Source: Alphaproteobacteria bacterium
Lineage (GTDB): Bacteria; Pseudomonadota; Alphaproteobacteria; Ferrovibrionales; Ferrovibrionaceae
DNA: 64,000 nt
Direction: 5' to 3'
Assembly: GCA_017307375.1 (NCBI GenBank)
Contig: JAFKFH010000004.1
Span: 434,001 to 498,000, forward strand
The notes under the pieces were generated by a model. That model worked only from the letters and a program-made list of their open reading frames with translations, was not told the DNA's origin and searched no databases. The position numbers and the translations under genes were made by a program. Each line of letters opens with the position of its first letter. The stretch's first letter is position 1. This document shows, piece by piece, positions 31,979 to 41,573 of the stretch.

Positions 31979-33376
31979 ATGATCCAGTCGACCAGGCGTA
32001 TCCGGGGGCTTGCCGCGACCGTTGCGGTGTTCGCATTGGCGTTGGCGGCGGCACCCGCTTCGGCGCAGTCGCTGCAGGAGGCGCTGGCCGCCGCCTATGC
32101 CTCCAACCCGACGCTGACCGGGCAGCGCGCCTCGCAGCGGGCCACCGACGAAAATGTTCCCCAGGCCCTGGCCGGCTGGCGTCCCTCGGTGTCGTTCACT
32201 GGCAATGCCGGCTATCAGAGCATCGATACCGAGACTTCGGGCCGCACGGCCCTGCGCACGCCGAGCAACACGGCCGAGACCAATCCCTACCAGGTGACGC
32301 TGCAGGCGACGCAGCCGCTCTACAAGTTCACGACCAATCCCCAGATCGATTCGGCCGAGGCGACGGTGCTGGCGGGGCGTGCCACGCTGACCGCGACCGA
32401 ACAGACCGTGCTGCTGAACGGCACCACCGCCTATCTCACCGTCTTGCGCGACGGCGCCGTGCTCGAGCTGAACCGCAACAACGAGCAGGTGCTGCGCCGC
32501 CAGCTCGAGGCGACGCAGGATCGCTTCCGGGTCGGCGAGGTGACGCGCACGGACGTTGCGCAGGCCGAAGCCGCGCTGGCCGGCGCGGTCGCCAGCCGGA
32601 TCCAGGCCGAGGGCAACCTCGTCACCAGCCGCGCGAACTTCGAACAGGTCTTCGGCTTCCCGCCGGGCACCCTGACCCAGCCGCCGCTGCCGAGCGATCT
32701 GCCCCGCTCGGAAGACGAGGCCTGGGCCCAGGCGCAGGACCAGAACCCGGACTATGCCGCCGCCCGCTATCGCGAGATCGCGTCGAAATACGATATCGAT
32801 GCCACCACCGGCCAGCTGCTGCCGCAGTTCAACCTTGTTGGCCAGCTGAATCGCTCGAACGAGACGACGACGCCGGATCTGACCACCAACTCCGCCCAGA
32901 TTCTCGGGCAGGTCACGATGCCGCTGTACGAAGCCGGCAGCGTCTACAGCCAGGTGCGCCAGCGCAAGCAGGTCAACAGCCAGCGCAAGCTGCAGATCGA
33001 CGAGACCGGCCGCCAGGTCCGCCGCAACGCGGTGTCGACCTGGGAGAACCTGCTGACCGCCCGGGCCAACATCGAATCGCTGCAGGCCCAGGTGAACGCC
33101 AACCGCATCGCGCTGGACGGCATCCAGCAGGAAGCGGCCGTCGGCTCGCGCACCGTGCTCGACGTCCTGATCACCGAGCAGAACCTGCTGAATTCGGAAG
33201 TCGCGCTGGTGCGCGCCCGCTATGACGAAGCGGTCGCCTCCTATTCGCTGAAGGCAGTTGTCGGCACGATGACCGCGCCCGGCATGAAGTTGCCGGTCGA
33301 ACTCTACGATCCGACCGAGAACTACAAGCGCGTGCGCAACAAGTGGCTGGGCCTCGGTATCGGCAACGGCGACTAA
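31979..33376 (+). CDS. tolC: TolC-family outer membrane channel protein
   Basis: The 465-residue product has a Sec signal peptide (cut near ASAQS, residue 29) and two repeated TolC halves beginning SLQEALAAAYASNPTLTGQR, with NEQVLRRQLEATQDRFRVGE and AGSVYSQVRQRKQ as typical coiled-coil barrel blocks. It forms the outer-membrane exit duct of type I secretion and efflux systems. AGGGAG precedes the ATG at 31979. Downstream, a short stem followed by TTTTT (around 33403-33420) may end transcription. Confidence 0.88.
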   Translation: MIQSTRRIRGLAATVAVFALALAAAPASAQSLQEALAAAYASNPTLTGQRASQRATDENVPQALAGWRPSVSFTGNAGYQSIDTETSGRTALRTPSNTAETNPYQVTLQATQPLYKFTTNPQIDSAEATVLAGRATLTATEQTVLLNGTTAYLTVLRDGAVLELNRNNEQVLRRQLEATQDRFRVGEVTRTDVAQAEAALAGAVASRIQAEGNLVTSRANFEQVFGFPPGTLTQPPLPSDLPRSEDEAWAQAQDQNPDYAAARYREIASKYDIDATTGQLLPQFNLVGQLNRSNETTTPDLTTNSAQILGQVTMPLYEAGSVYSQVRQRKQVNSQRKLQIDETGRQVRRNAVSTWENLLTARANIESLQAQVNANRIALDGIQQEAAVGSRTVLDVLITEQNLLNSEVALVRARYDEAVASYSLKAVVGTMTAPGMKLPVELYDPTENYKRVRNKWLGLGIGNGD

Positions 33377-33549
33377 GATCCTGTATTAGCGGGGTTCTCG
33401 GCCAATCCGGCTGGCTTTTTGGCGGGACGTGGCTTAGCGTTGCCGCAACTTGTGCGGGGCAGGCCGATTCGTAATGGCGCCGTCCCGCATATTCGTACAG
33501 GCGTTCAGCCGGGCTTCAAGCCCCTGGAAATGGATCGAAACGGGCAGGG

Positions 33550-34185
33550 ATGAGCGACCCCAAGGGAGGTGGGCAGGAACCGACGATGGAGGAGATCCTC
33601 GCCTCCATCCGGCGGATCATTTCCGAAGATGGGGCCGAACCGGAGCCGGCCAAGGAGCCGGAACCGCCGCCACCGCCTCCGCCGCCACCCCCGCCGCCGC
33701 CTCCGCCACCTCCACCCCCGCCGCCCGAACCGGAGCCGGAACCCGAGCCTGAGCCGGAACCCGAACCGGAGCCCGAGCCCGAATGGGAACTCGAGCCCGA
33801 ACCGGAACCCGAGCCGCCACCGCCGCCACCGCCACCGCGTCCCAGGCCGCCACCGCCACCGCCACCGCCGCCTCCCCCGCCGCGCTATCAGCCGGTGGAG
33901 GACGTGCTTGAGCTGACGCACGAATTGCCTGAGCACCTGGTGTCGGAGCCGATCGCCCATCAGGCGGCCAGCCACTTCAACAACCTGTTCGCGGCGGTTC
34001 AGGACTCGCGCGGCATGCCGCTCGGTTCGGCGCATCGCACGCTGGAGGACCTGGTCAAGGAACTCCTCAAGCCGTTGCTGCGCGACTGGCTCGACCAGCA
34101 TCTCGCCTCGATCGTGCAGCGCGCGGTCGAGCGTGAGGTCGGCCGCCTGACCAGCCGCGGCGAGGACGACCCGCCCCGCTACTGA
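33550..34185 (+). CDS. popZ: PopZ-like polar organising protein (DUF2497)
   Basis: The 211-residue product has the PopZ plan: a short N-terminal helix (MEEILASIRRIISED, residues 13-27), a disordered Pro/Glu-rich middle (30-112) and a C-terminal oligomerisation helix set (LEDLVKELLKPLLRDWLDQH, then REVGRL). In Caulobacter PopZ builds pole microdomains that tether the chromosome origin. The middle is extreme: one run of about 21 prolines, a long (Glu-Pro)n tract and a second proline block. The neighbour valS is usual for this family. Confidence 0.82.
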   Translation: MSDPKGGGQEPTMEEILASIRRIISEDGAEPEPAKEPEPPPPPPPPPPPPPPPPPPPPPEPEPEPEPEPEPEPEPEPEWELEPEPEPEPPPPPPPPRPRPPPPPPPPPPPPRYQPVEDVLELTHELPEHLVSEPIAHQAASHFNNLFAAVQDSRGMPLGSAHRTLEDLVKELLKPLLRDWLDQHLASIVQRAVEREVGRLTSRGEDDPPRY

Positions 34186-34278
34186 GCCGGCGGGTCATTC
34201 CCTCCTTGCCAGGGCCGGGCCGCTGGCTTATCCAGCATGGTTCTGCCTTTAGCCATGCTTAGCGATGCGGATTTGACC

Positions 34279-36921
34279 ATGCTCGACAAGACGTACCGGC
34301 CCGAGGAGGTGGAGACCCGCCTCTATGCCGCGTGGGAAGACGCCGGGGCCTTCGCCTGCGGCCAGAACGACAACAAGCCGTTCTCGATCGTCATCCCGCC
34401 GCCGAACGTCACCGGCAGCCTGCATATGGGCCATGCGCTCAACAATACGCTGCAGGACATCCTGATCCGGTTCGAGCGCATGCGTGGCCGCGACGTGCTG
34501 TGGCAGCCCGGGACCGACCATGCCGGCATCGCCACCCAGATGGTGGTCGAACGCCAGCTGGAGCAGTTCCAGCAGACCCGGCGCAGCCTCGGCCGCGAGA
34601 AGTTTCTCGAGAAGGTCTGGGAATGGAAGGCCGAAAGCGGCGGCACCATCACCCGCCAGCTGCGCCGCCTCGGCGCGTCCTGCGACTGGAGCCGCGAGCG
34701 TTTCACGATGGACGAGGGCCTGTCGGCCGCCGTCCGCAAGGTCTTCGTCGAGCTTTACCGGCAGGGCCTGATCTACAAGGACAAGCGGCTGGTCAACTGG
34801 GACATCAAGTTCCAGACAGCCATCTCCGACCTCGAGGTCGAGGCGCGCGAGGTCAAGGGCAATCTGTGGCACATCGCCTATCCGATCGAAGGCTCGGATG
34901 AGCGGATCACGGTCGCGACCACCCGCCCGGAAACCATGCTGGGCGATACCGGCATCGCCGTGCATCCCGACGACGAACGCTTCAAGCACCTGGTCGGCCG
35001 CCATGCGATCCTGCCGCTGGTCGGTCGCCGCATCCCGATCGTGGCCGACAGCTATTCGGACCCCGAGAAGGGCACCGGCGCGGTCAAGATGACGCCGGCC
35101 CACGACTTCAACGATTTCGAGGTCGGCCGCCGCCATGGCCTCGACATGATCGTGGTCCTCGACCGCGAAGGCCATATCAACGAGAACGGGCCGGAAGCCT
35201 ATCGCGGGCTGAAGCGCGAGGACGCGCGCAAGCGCATCGTCGCCGACCTCGAGGAGCAGGGCTACCTCGTCAAGGTCGAGCCCCATGTCCACACCGTGCC
35301 CCACGGCGACCGCTCGGGCCTCGTCATCGAGCCCTACCTGACCGACCAGTGGTATGTCGACGCGGCCACGCTTGCCAAGCCGGCGATCGAGGCCGTCGAG
35401 ACCGGCGCGATGACCTTCGTGCCGCGCCAGTGGGAAAAGACCTATTTCGAGTGGATGCGCAACATCCAGCCCTGGTGCATCTCGCGCCAGCTGTGGTGGG
35501 GCCACCAGATCCCGGCCTGGTATGCGCCCGACGGCAAGGTGTTCGTCGCCGAGACCGAGGCCGATGCCCAGGCCCAGGCCGATGCCCATTATGGCCAGCC
35601 GACCGCGCTGGCGCGCGACGAGGATGTGCTCGACACCTGGTTCTCGTCCGCCTTGTGGCCGTTCTCGACGCTGGGCTGGCCCGAGAAAACGCCCGAGCTG
35701 GCGCGCTACTACCAGACCGACGTGGTCGTCACCGGCTTCGACATCATCTTTTTCTGGGTTGCCCGCATGGCCATGATGGGCCTGCATTTCATGGGCGAGG
35801 CCCCGTTCCACACGATCTACATCCACGCCCTGGTCCGCGACGAGAAGGGCCAGAAGATGTCGAAGTCGAAGGGGAACGTCATCGATCCCCTGGTGCTGAT
35901 CGACAAGTACGGCGCCGATGCGATGCGCTTCACCCTGACCGCGATGGCGGCCCAGGGCCGCGACATCAAGCTCGCCGAAAGCCGGGTCGAAGGTTATCGC
36001 AACTTCTGTACCAAGCTGTGGAACGCTTCGCGGTTTGCCGAGATGAACGGCTGCGACCCGGTCGCGGGCTTCGACCCGGCGAAGGTGGCCCAGACCGTCA
36101 ATCGCTGGATCGTCGGTGCGACGGTGCGCTGCGGCGCGGCGGTGACCCAGGCGATCGAGGCCTATCGCTATAACGAGGCCGCGGGCGCGCTGTATCAGTT
36201 CGCCTGGGGCACCTATTGCGACTGGTATCTCGAATTCATCAAGCCCGTGCTGATGGGGGCCGACGGCCCGGCCAAGGACGAGACCCGCGCCACTTGCGCC
36301 TGGGTGCTCGAGCGGCTTCTGGAATTGATGCACCCGATCATGCCGTTCGTGACCGAGGAGTTGTGGCAGCGCCGCTACCAGCCGGTCACCGGGGGCAAGT
36401 TCCTGATGCAGCGGCCATGGCCCGATTTCTCCAGCCTGCCGGTCGATCAGGCGGCCTTCGACGAGATGGAATGGGTGATCCGGCTGATCTCGGAAGTGCG
36501 GACGACGCGCAACGAGATGAACGTGCCGGCCGCGGCCAAGATCCCGCTGTTCCTGAACGGTGCCTCGGGCCTCAGCCAGTCGCGGCTTGCCACCCATCGC
36601 GACGCGATTCTGCGCCTCGCCCGTCTGGAAGATGCGGCCATCGATGGCACTGTCGGCCAGGGTGCGGTGCAGATCGTGCTGGACGAGGCGACCGTGGTGC
36701 TGCCGCTGGCCGACGTCATCGACATCGCCAAGGAGCGCGAGCGGCTGGCCAAGGAGAAGGCCAAGGCCGAGGCCGAGATCGCCAAGATCGACGGTCGCAT
36801 GGCCAATGCCGACTTCGTCGCCAAGGCACCGGCCCATGTGCTCGAGGAGAACAACGAGCGCAAGGTCAATTTCTCGGCCACCATCGCCCGCCTCGACGAA
36901 GCGCTGAAGCGTCTGGCCTGA
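34279..36921 (+). CDS. valS: Valyl-tRNA synthetase
   Basis: The 880-residue class I synthetase has its HIGH-type signature as HMGH at residues 49-52 ([15 protein letters not shown]) and KMSKS at 526-530, with the CP1 editing domain between ([17 protein letters not shown]). The C-terminal coiled-coil arm (about 815-880, Lys/Glu/Ala-rich) is present. I choose the ATG at 34279 because [12 protein letters not shown] matches the family N-terminus; starts at 34237 and 34258 are possible. Confidence 0.95.
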   Translation: MLDKTYRPEEVETRLYAAWEDAGAFACGQNDNKPFSIVIPPPNVTGSLHMGHALNNTLQDILIRFERMRGRDVLWQPGTDHAGIATQMVVERQLEQFQQTRRSLGREKFLEKVWEWKAESGGTITRQLRRLGASCDWSRERFTMDEGLSAAVRKVFVELYRQGLIYKDKRLVNWDIKFQTAISDLEVEAREVKGNLWHIAYPIEGSDERITVATTRPETMLGDTGIAVHPDDERFKHLVGRHAILPLVGRRIPIVADSYSDPEKGTGAVKMTPAHDFNDFEVGRRHGLDMIVVLDREGHINENGPEAYRGLKREDARKRIVADLEEQGYLVKVEPHVHTVPHGDRSGLVIEPYLTDQWYVDAATLAKPAIEAVETGAMTFVPRQWEKTYFEWMRNIQPWCISRQLWWGHQIPAWYAPDGKVFVAETEADAQAQADAHYGQPTALARDEDVLDTWFSSALWPFSTLGWPEKTPELARYYQTDVVVTGFDIIFFWVARMAMMGLHFMGEAPFHTIYIHALVRDEKGQKMSKSKGNVIDPLVLIDKYGADAMRFTLTAMAAQGRDIKLAESRVEGYRNFCTKLWNASRFAEMNGCDPVAGFDPAKVAQTVNRWIVGATVRCGAAVTQAIEAYRYNEAAGALYQFAWGTYCDWYLEFIKPVLMGADGPAKDETRATCAWVLERLLELMHPIMPFVTEELWQRRYQPVTGGKFLMQRPWPDFSSLPVDQAAFDEMEWVIRLISEVRTTRNEMNVPAAAKIPLFLNGASGLSQSRLATHRDAILRLARLEDAAIDGTVGQGAVQIVLDEATVVLPLADVIDIAKERERLAKEKAKAEAEIAKIDGRMANADFVAKAPAHVLEENNERKVNFSATIARLDEALKRLA

Positions 36922-36923
36922 CG

Positions 36924-37361
36924 ATGACGATGCAGGCCGAACCGGTCACGGCTGACGACGAAGCCCTCGTCGCCGCCGCGCGCGATCTGATCAACGCGCG
37001 GTTTCGCGAGAATCGCCACCACATCGCGGCGGCGGTGCGCACGACCGACGGCCGGATCTATCTCGGCCTGCATCTCGACACCTATGTCGGCCGCGCCTCG
37101 GTCTGCGCCGAGGCGGTGGCCGTCGGCGCGGCCATGGCCGACGGCGCGACCGGCATCACCGCGATCGTTTCGGTCCGCCATCCGAAGCCGACCGACCCGA
37201 TCGACGGGGTGCAGATCGTGTCGCCCTGCGGCATCTGCCGCGAGATGCTGACCGATTTCGCACCGGATGCCCGCGTCATCATGCGGCAGGGCGGGGAACT
37301 CGGACGCTTCAAGGCGACCGAGTTGCTGCCCGAGAAATACCGCCGCAAGACCGCGCCTTAG
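36924..37361 (+). CDS. Cytidine-deaminase-fold protein
   Basis: The 145-residue product contains the zinc site of cytidine deaminases: Cys61-Ala-Glu63 and Pro-Cys102-x2-Cys105. Length equals that of homotetrameric CDAs, but the chain also resembles blasticidin-S-deaminase relatives, so the substrate may be cytidine or another aminated nucleoside. It begins 2 bases after the valS stop and ends overlapping the convergent transporter gene by 4 bases. Confidence 0.8.
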   Translation: MTMQAEPVTADDEALVAAARDLINARFRENRHHIAAAVRTTDGRIYLGLHLDTYVGRASVCAEAVAVGAAMADGATGITAIVSVRHPKPTDPIDGVQIVSPCGICREMLTDFAPDARVIMRQGGELGRFKATELLPEKYRRKTAP

Positions 37362-38254
37362 CCCTTTCGCGTCACCAGCGCGATGCCGATGGCGACGGGC
37401 ACGATGCCGATGAGGTCGAACAGGGCCACAGGCTCCCCCAGGACCAGCCAGCCCAGCAGCAGGCCGAGCGGCGGCATCAGGAAATGCCAGGCCGAGGCCT
37501 CGGTCGCCGAATAGCGGCCGAGCAGCCAAAGCCACAGCAGGTAGGCCGCGACCGAGGCCGCCAGGACGAGGAACAGGAAGGCCGTGACGAACGATGCCGT
37601 CCAGCGGATCGCGCCGGCATCCTCCAGCCCGAAGGCGAACGGGATCAGTACCAGCCCCGAGGCCATCACCTGGATGCCGTTGGCGACCAGGAGATCGCCG
37701 CGCGGTTTCAGCCGCTTGTAGGCCACGGCGCTGGCCGACAGCGCCGCCAGGGCGGCCAGCACCAGCAGCACGCCGTTCAGGTCCTCGGCTCCGGTACCGA
37801 TCCGATGCCGCAGGATCAGCGCGACGCCCCCGAGGCCCAGCGCCAGCCCGATCAGCGTGCGCCGCCCCAGCGGTTCGCCCAGCAGCGGGCGGGCGAGAAG
37901 TGCGGTGAGGATCGGGTTGGCCGAGATGATCAGGGCGGTCAGGCCTGAAGACACCGTGACCAACCCCGAATAGCTCAAGCCGAGGTAGACTGCATTCCCC
38001 AGCAGCCCGACCAGCAGATGGGCTGCAAGGTCGCGTCCGCGTGGCCACGCTCCCCGCTGCACCAGGCGGGCGACGCCGAGCATCAACCCGCCTGCGACCA
38101 GGAAGCGCAGGCACAGCAGCAGCAGCGGCGGGCAATCGGCCAGCGCGATCTTGCCGGCGGCGAAGGCCGAACTCCAGGTCAGGCAGAACACGGAGACGGC
38201 CAGCGGCAGGCCGAGCCTGCCGGGGGTGTGGGTATCGCTGGTGCATTGGGTCAT
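37358..38254 (-). CDS. EamA/DMT-family transporter
   Basis: The 298-residue product has ten predicted membrane helices in two EamA repeats (FCLTWSSAFAAGKIALADCP near the start; WHFLMPPLGLLLGWLVLGEP near the end). Members usually export amino acids or small metabolites. It is divergent from a LysR gene across a 66-base spacer carrying a possible LysR site, so that regulator probably controls it. Confidence 0.85.
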   Translation of the reverse strand: MTQCTSDTHTPGRLGLPLAVSVFCLTWSSAFAAGKIALADCPPLLLLCLRFLVAGGLMLGVARLVQRGAWPRGRDLAAHLLVGLLGNAVYLGLSYSGLVTVSSGLTALIISANPILTALLARPLLGEPLGRRTLIGLALGLGGVALILRHRIGTGAEDLNGVLLVLAALAALSASAVAYKRLKPRGDLLVANGIQVMASGLVLIPFAFGLEDAGAIRWTASFVTAFLFLVLAASVAAYLLWLWLLGRYSATEASAWHFLMPPLGLLLGWLVLGEPVALFDLIGIVPVAIGIALVTRKG

Positions 38255-38292
38255 GCCAGGAAACTAGGGCGGCGCTCTTGCATCGGGAAATT

Positions 38293-38306
38293 AGATGTTT
38301 AAATCT
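38293..38306. promoter_or_regulatory. Possible LysR-type operator
   Basis: AGATGTTTAAATCT is an imperfect palindrome (five complementary pairs, arms AGAT/ATCT) in an AT-rich patch between the divergent DMT transporter and LysR genes. Position and symmetry fit a LysR box; nothing further proves it. Confidence 0.35.
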
Positions 38307-38320
38307 CTTTCATTGGAATT

Positions 38321-39196
38321 ATGGATGAAAAAAACGCGATGACCGGCGCACCCCTGGAAATCGATCTGTTGCGTACTTTCGTGTCGGCGGCCGATTCCGG
38401 CGGGTTTACGCGGGCGGGCGAGCGCGTCCACCGTACCCAGTCGACCGTCAGCCAGCAGATCCAGCGGCTGGAGGCCGCGGCAGGGCATGTGCTGTTCCAC
38501 CGCGAAGGCCGCAAGATCCGCCTGACCGAGGAGGGGGATCTGCTGCTCGGCTATGCCCGGCGTCTGCTCGATCTGCATGACGAGGCCAAGGCGGTGCTGG
38601 GGCAGGGGCCTGGTGCGGGTGCGTTGCGTCTCGGCGTCACCGAGGATTTTGCCAGCCGGCGGCTGGCCGAGGTCCTGAGCCGCTTTGCCGCCGTGCCGCG
38701 CCGGCGGCTCGAAGTGCGCTGCGACCTCAGCGTCACCCTGCGGCGCGATCTCGCCCGCGGCGACCTCGACCTGGCCCTGGTCAAGCAGCCGTCGGGCCAG
38801 CCCGGAACGCTGCACAGCTGGAACGAACAACTGTTCTGGATCGCCGCAGACGGCTGGCGGCCCGATCCCGACAAACCCTTGCCGCTGGTCCTGTTCTCGC
38901 CGGGTTGCCTCTACCGCCAATACGCGCTCGAGGGGCTGGACCGCGCCCGCCGGCCCTGGCACGTCGCCTATGTCTCGCCAAGCCTGGCGGGGGTGCAGGC
39001 CGCGTTGCAGAGCGGTCTCGGCGTCTCGGCGCTCGGCCGTTCGGCGCTGGCCGACGGGCTGGCGGTCGTCGATGGCCTGCCGCCCTTGCCGGTAGCCGAG
39101 CTGGGATTGGTGATCGGCGAGACCAGGCCGCCGGGCCTCGACGATCTGATCGGGGCGATCGTCGGCGCCATCGATCCGGTGATGGCGGCGGCCTAG
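38321..39196 (+). CDS. LysR-family transcriptional regulator
   Basis: The 291-residue product has a winged helix at residues 9-68 (IDLLRTFVSAADSGGFTRAG, QSTVSQQIQRLE) and a periplasmic-binding-like effector domain (GALRLGVTEDFASRRLAEVL onward). It probably controls the divergent DMT transporter and its own gene. It is convergent with the cupin gene, overlapping by 4 bases. Confidence 0.85.
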   Translation: MDEKNAMTGAPLEIDLLRTFVSAADSGGFTRAGERVHRTQSTVSQQIQRLEAAAGHVLFHREGRKIRLTEEGDLLLGYARRLLDLHDEAKAVLGQGPGAGALRLGVTEDFASRRLAEVLSRFAAVPRRRLEVRCDLSVTLRRDLARGDLDLALVKQPSGQPGTLHSWNEQLFWIAADGWRPDPDKPLPLVLFSPGCLYRQYALEGLDRARRPWHVAYVSPSLAGVQAALQSGLGVSALGRSALADGLAVVDGLPPLPVAELGLVIGETRPPGLDDLIGAIVGAIDPVMAAA

Positions 39197-39537
39197 GCGC
39201 TTTCGGCGTTTTGCCGGTCGCCCAGCGTCGTCGGGTGGGCGATCGCGAGGAACTCGGTTTCGCTGTCGGACAGGTTGCGCACCTTGTGGATCGCGCCGGG
39301 CGGGACTTCGAGCCCCTCATGCCGGCCGAGCGGATGGTCGATGCCGTCCACCGTGATGACCAGGCTGCCTGACAGCACGAAGAAGAATTGCCGCGCGACG
39401 GCGTGGTGATGCGCCAGTTCGGCGGTTCCCGGCGGCATGCGTTCGTGAAAGATCGCCATGTCGGGCCGGGCGAGCAATTCCCAGGTCAGGCAACCCTGGC
39501 CCCATGGGCGCGGTATGACAGTCTCGGTGCTCTTCAT
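39193..39537 (-). CDS. Cupin-domain protein
   Basis: The 114-residue product is a single cupin barrel. The metal-site motif is AHHHAVARQFFFVLSG with an HH pair, and the second half reads PPGAIHKVRNLS. It begins at the ATGA overlap with the LacI gene, so the two are co-transcribed. Small cupins bind sugars or act as isomerases or oxygenases; the role here is unknown. Confidence 0.75.
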   Translation of the reverse strand: MKSTETVIPRPWGQGCLTWELLARPDMAIFHERMPPGTAELAHHHAVARQFFFVLSGSLVITVDGIDHPLGRHEGLEVPPGAIHKVRNLSDSETEFLAIAHPTTLGDRQNAESA

Positions 39538-40571
39538 AGCGGTGCTGCTGTCGACTTTCTGATCATCAGGGTCGGCGAAAGGACGATATTCAGCCGCGCG
39601 CCGGCATCGCGGTTGATCGCGCGCATCAGCAGTTGCGCCGCCTCATGCCCCATCTCGCGATGCCCGATGCGGACCGTGGTCAAGGGCGGTGCGACCATAT
39701 CTACCAGCGGCATGTCGTTGTGGCCGACGACCGACAGGTCCCGGGGGCAGGCAAGTCCCCGCTCGTTCAGCAGGTCGTACAGCCCCAGCGCCAGCAGGTC
39801 GTTGGCCGCGGCGACGGCAGTGAGATCGGGGCGGCGGTCGAGCAGGGCGCGGGCGGCGACCACGCCGTCCTCGCGGCTGTAGCTTGACGCGGTCTCGATC
39901 GCGGCATCGTCAACCTCAAGCCCATGGGCCGCCATCGCCGCGACGAAGCCGCGGCGCCGCAGATGCCCGGTCGAGATCTGCGGCGGCCCCGCCAGATGGC
40001 CGATGGCGCGATGGCCCAGCCCGATCAGATGATCGACCGCCAGCGCCATCCCGGCCATGTCGTCGGAGACGACCGCCGATACCCGCGCGCTGGCTTCGGC
40101 GCGGTTGACCAGCACGACCGGCAGCGCCCGTTCGAGGCAGCGGGCGACCACCGGGTCGTCGCGCGCCACCGTCGCCAGGACGAGGCCGTCGACCCGGCGG
40201 GCCATCAGCGATTCGGCCAGGTCGATCTGGCGGGCGCGGTCGTTGCCGGCATCGGCGACGATCGTCGAATAGCCGTGCGCCGACAGCGCCTCCGCGATAC
40301 CGCCCAGGATCGGCGAGAACACGGGGTTGGCGATATCTGGAACCAGCACCCCGACCATGTGCGACCTGCCCGTCCGCAGCGACGCGGCGACCGGGTCTGG
40401 GCGATAGCCGAGGCCTGCCGCCGCCGCCGCAACCCGGGCCGCGACATCGTCGGCCACCAGATGGCGTGTCCCGGCGCTGAGGGCGCGCGAGACGGTGGAG
40501 GGATGCACGCCGGCCGCGGCGGCGACCTCCTTCAGGGTGACGGGCTTTTGTGTCGGACGGGGTCGGGTCAT
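39534..40571 (-). CDS. LacI-family transcriptional regulator
   Basis: The 345-residue product has an N-terminal helix-turn-helix (VTLKEVAAAAGVHPSTVSRA, residues 11-30), the hinge and a periplasmic-binding-like effector domain (HMVGVLVPDIANPVFSPILG onward). It is divergent from the intradiol dioxygenase gene. Three TTGCAAACGATT-type sites in this region and upstream of the ABC importer are its likely operators. The ligand is probably a pathway substrate or intermediate. Confidence 0.88.
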   Translation of the reverse strand: MTRPRPTQKPVTLKEVAAAAGVHPSTVSRALSAGTRHLVADDVAARVAAAAAGLGYRPDPVAASLRTGRSHMVGVLVPDIANPVFSPILGGIAEALSAHGYSTIVADAGNDRARQIDLAESLMARRVDGLVLATVARDDPVVARCLERALPVVLVNRAEASARVSAVVSDDMAGMALAVDHLIGLGHRAIGHLAGPPQISTGHLRRRGFVAAMAAHGLEVDDAAIETASSYSREDGVVAARALLDRRPDLTAVAAANDLLALGLYDLLNERGLACPRDLSVVGHNDMPLVDMVAPPLTTVRIGHREMGHEAAQLLMRAINRDAGARLNIVLSPTLMIRKSTAAPL

Positions 40572-40587
40572 GTCGGCGCACTATAGC

Positions 40588-40669
40588 TTGCAAACGATTC
40601 CCGTCCAAACGATCTATTGGATTTTCAATTGACAGAATACCAGCGAATAATCCTACAATCGTTTGCATA
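40588..40669. promoter_or_regulatory. LacI operators and promoter of the dioxygenase operon
   Basis: TTGCAAACGATT lies at 40588-40599 and its inverted form CAATCGTTTGCA at 40656-40667. A promoter for the rightward operon can be drawn with TTGACA at 40629-40634 and TACAAT at 40654-40659 (19-base spacer). The second operator covers this -10 box, as expected for repression. The first operator lies just upstream of the LacI gene and could give autoregulation. Confidence 0.7.
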
Positions 40670-40690
40670 AGAGCAGTCGAGCGGGGCGAC

Positions 40691-41572
40691 ATGATCATCT
40701 CGGGACAGGAAACGGTGACAGCGGCGGTGCAGGAGGCGATGGCCGCGACGCCCGATCCACGCCTGCGCGAAGTGATGGCGGCCGTCGTCCGGCACCTGCA
40801 CGCGCTGATCCGTGAGGTGCGGCCGACCGACGAAGAATTCATGGCCGCGCTGGGTTTCCTGACCGAAATGGGGAAGACCTGCACCGCCACCCATAACGAG
40901 GCGGTGCTGTTCGCCGACGTCCTCGGTGCTTCGACCCTGGTCGCGCTGCAGAACCATGGCACCGCCGACGGCGACGCCGCGTTGCTGGGGCCGTTCTGGC
41001 GCGACCGGTCGCCAGTGACGCCAAACGGCGGGTCGCTCGTCCGCTCGGTCACGCCGGGGCCGGCCCTGTTCGTGCGCGGCAGTGTTGCCGATGCCGCGGG
41101 CCTGCCGCTCGCCGGGGTGCGCGTCGACGTCTGGCAGGCATCGCCGGTCGGGCTCTACGAGAATCAGGATGACGAGCAGGCCGACATGAACCTGCGCGGC
41201 TGCCTGACCACCGATGCCGACGGCCGTTTCTGGTTCCGCAGCGTGCTGCCTGCCGGCTATCCGGTGCCGACCCACGGTCCGGTCGGCGGCTTGCTGCGAG
41301 CCCAGCGCCGCCGCCCGATGCGTCCGGCGCATCTGCATTTCCTGCTGCATCGCGACGGCTACGACACGCTGATCTCGCAGGTTTTCGTCGCCGACGATCC
41401 CGACCTGGAAACCGATGTCGTGTTCGGCGTCACCCGGGCACTGGTCGGCGACTACCGCCGTGAGAGCGGCCCGGCGCCCGCGGCCGACGTCGCGGGCCCC
41501 TGGTACAGCCTGGAAACCCGCTTCGTCCTGCAGCCCGGCGCCGCCGTGCTGCCGCAGCCGCCGATCGACTGA
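40691..41572 (+). CDS. Intradiol ring-cleavage dioxygenase (hydroxyquinol 1,2-dioxygenase type)
   Basis: The 293-residue product has the N-terminal dimerisation helices and a catalytic beta domain of catechol-type intradiol dioxygenases. All four Fe(III) ligands are visible: Tyr156 (VGLYENQ), Tyr190 (LPAGYPVPTHGP), His214 and His216 (RPAHLHF). The segment PVPTHGPVGGLLRA and the ending LETDVVFGV favour the hydroxyquinol subgroup over catechol 1,2-dioxygenase. The product would be a maleylacetate- or muconate-type acid. The start at 40691 excludes the operator region contained in the longer ORF. First gene of the LacI-controlled operon. Confidence 0.85.
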   Translation: MIISGQETVTAAVQEAMAATPDPRLREVMAAVVRHLHALIREVRPTDEEFMAALGFLTEMGKTCTATHNEAVLFADVLGASTLVALQNHGTADGDAALLGPFWRDRSPVTPNGGSLVRSVTPGPALFVRGSVADAAGLPLAGVRVDVWQASPVGLYENQDDEQADMNLRGCLTTDADGRFWFRSVLPAGYPVPTHGPVGGLLRAQRRRPMRPAHLHFLLHRDGYDTLISQVFVADDPDLETDVVFGVTRALVGDYRRESGPAPAADVAGPWYSLETRFVLQPGAAVLPQPPID

Positions 41573-41573
41573 C

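Noticed and set aside
33425-33440. Third copy of the phage promoter motif (GTGGCTTAGCGTT) after tolC
   Set aside because: Only a short part matches, with a gap in the T-run, and it is far from phage genes; chance similarity.
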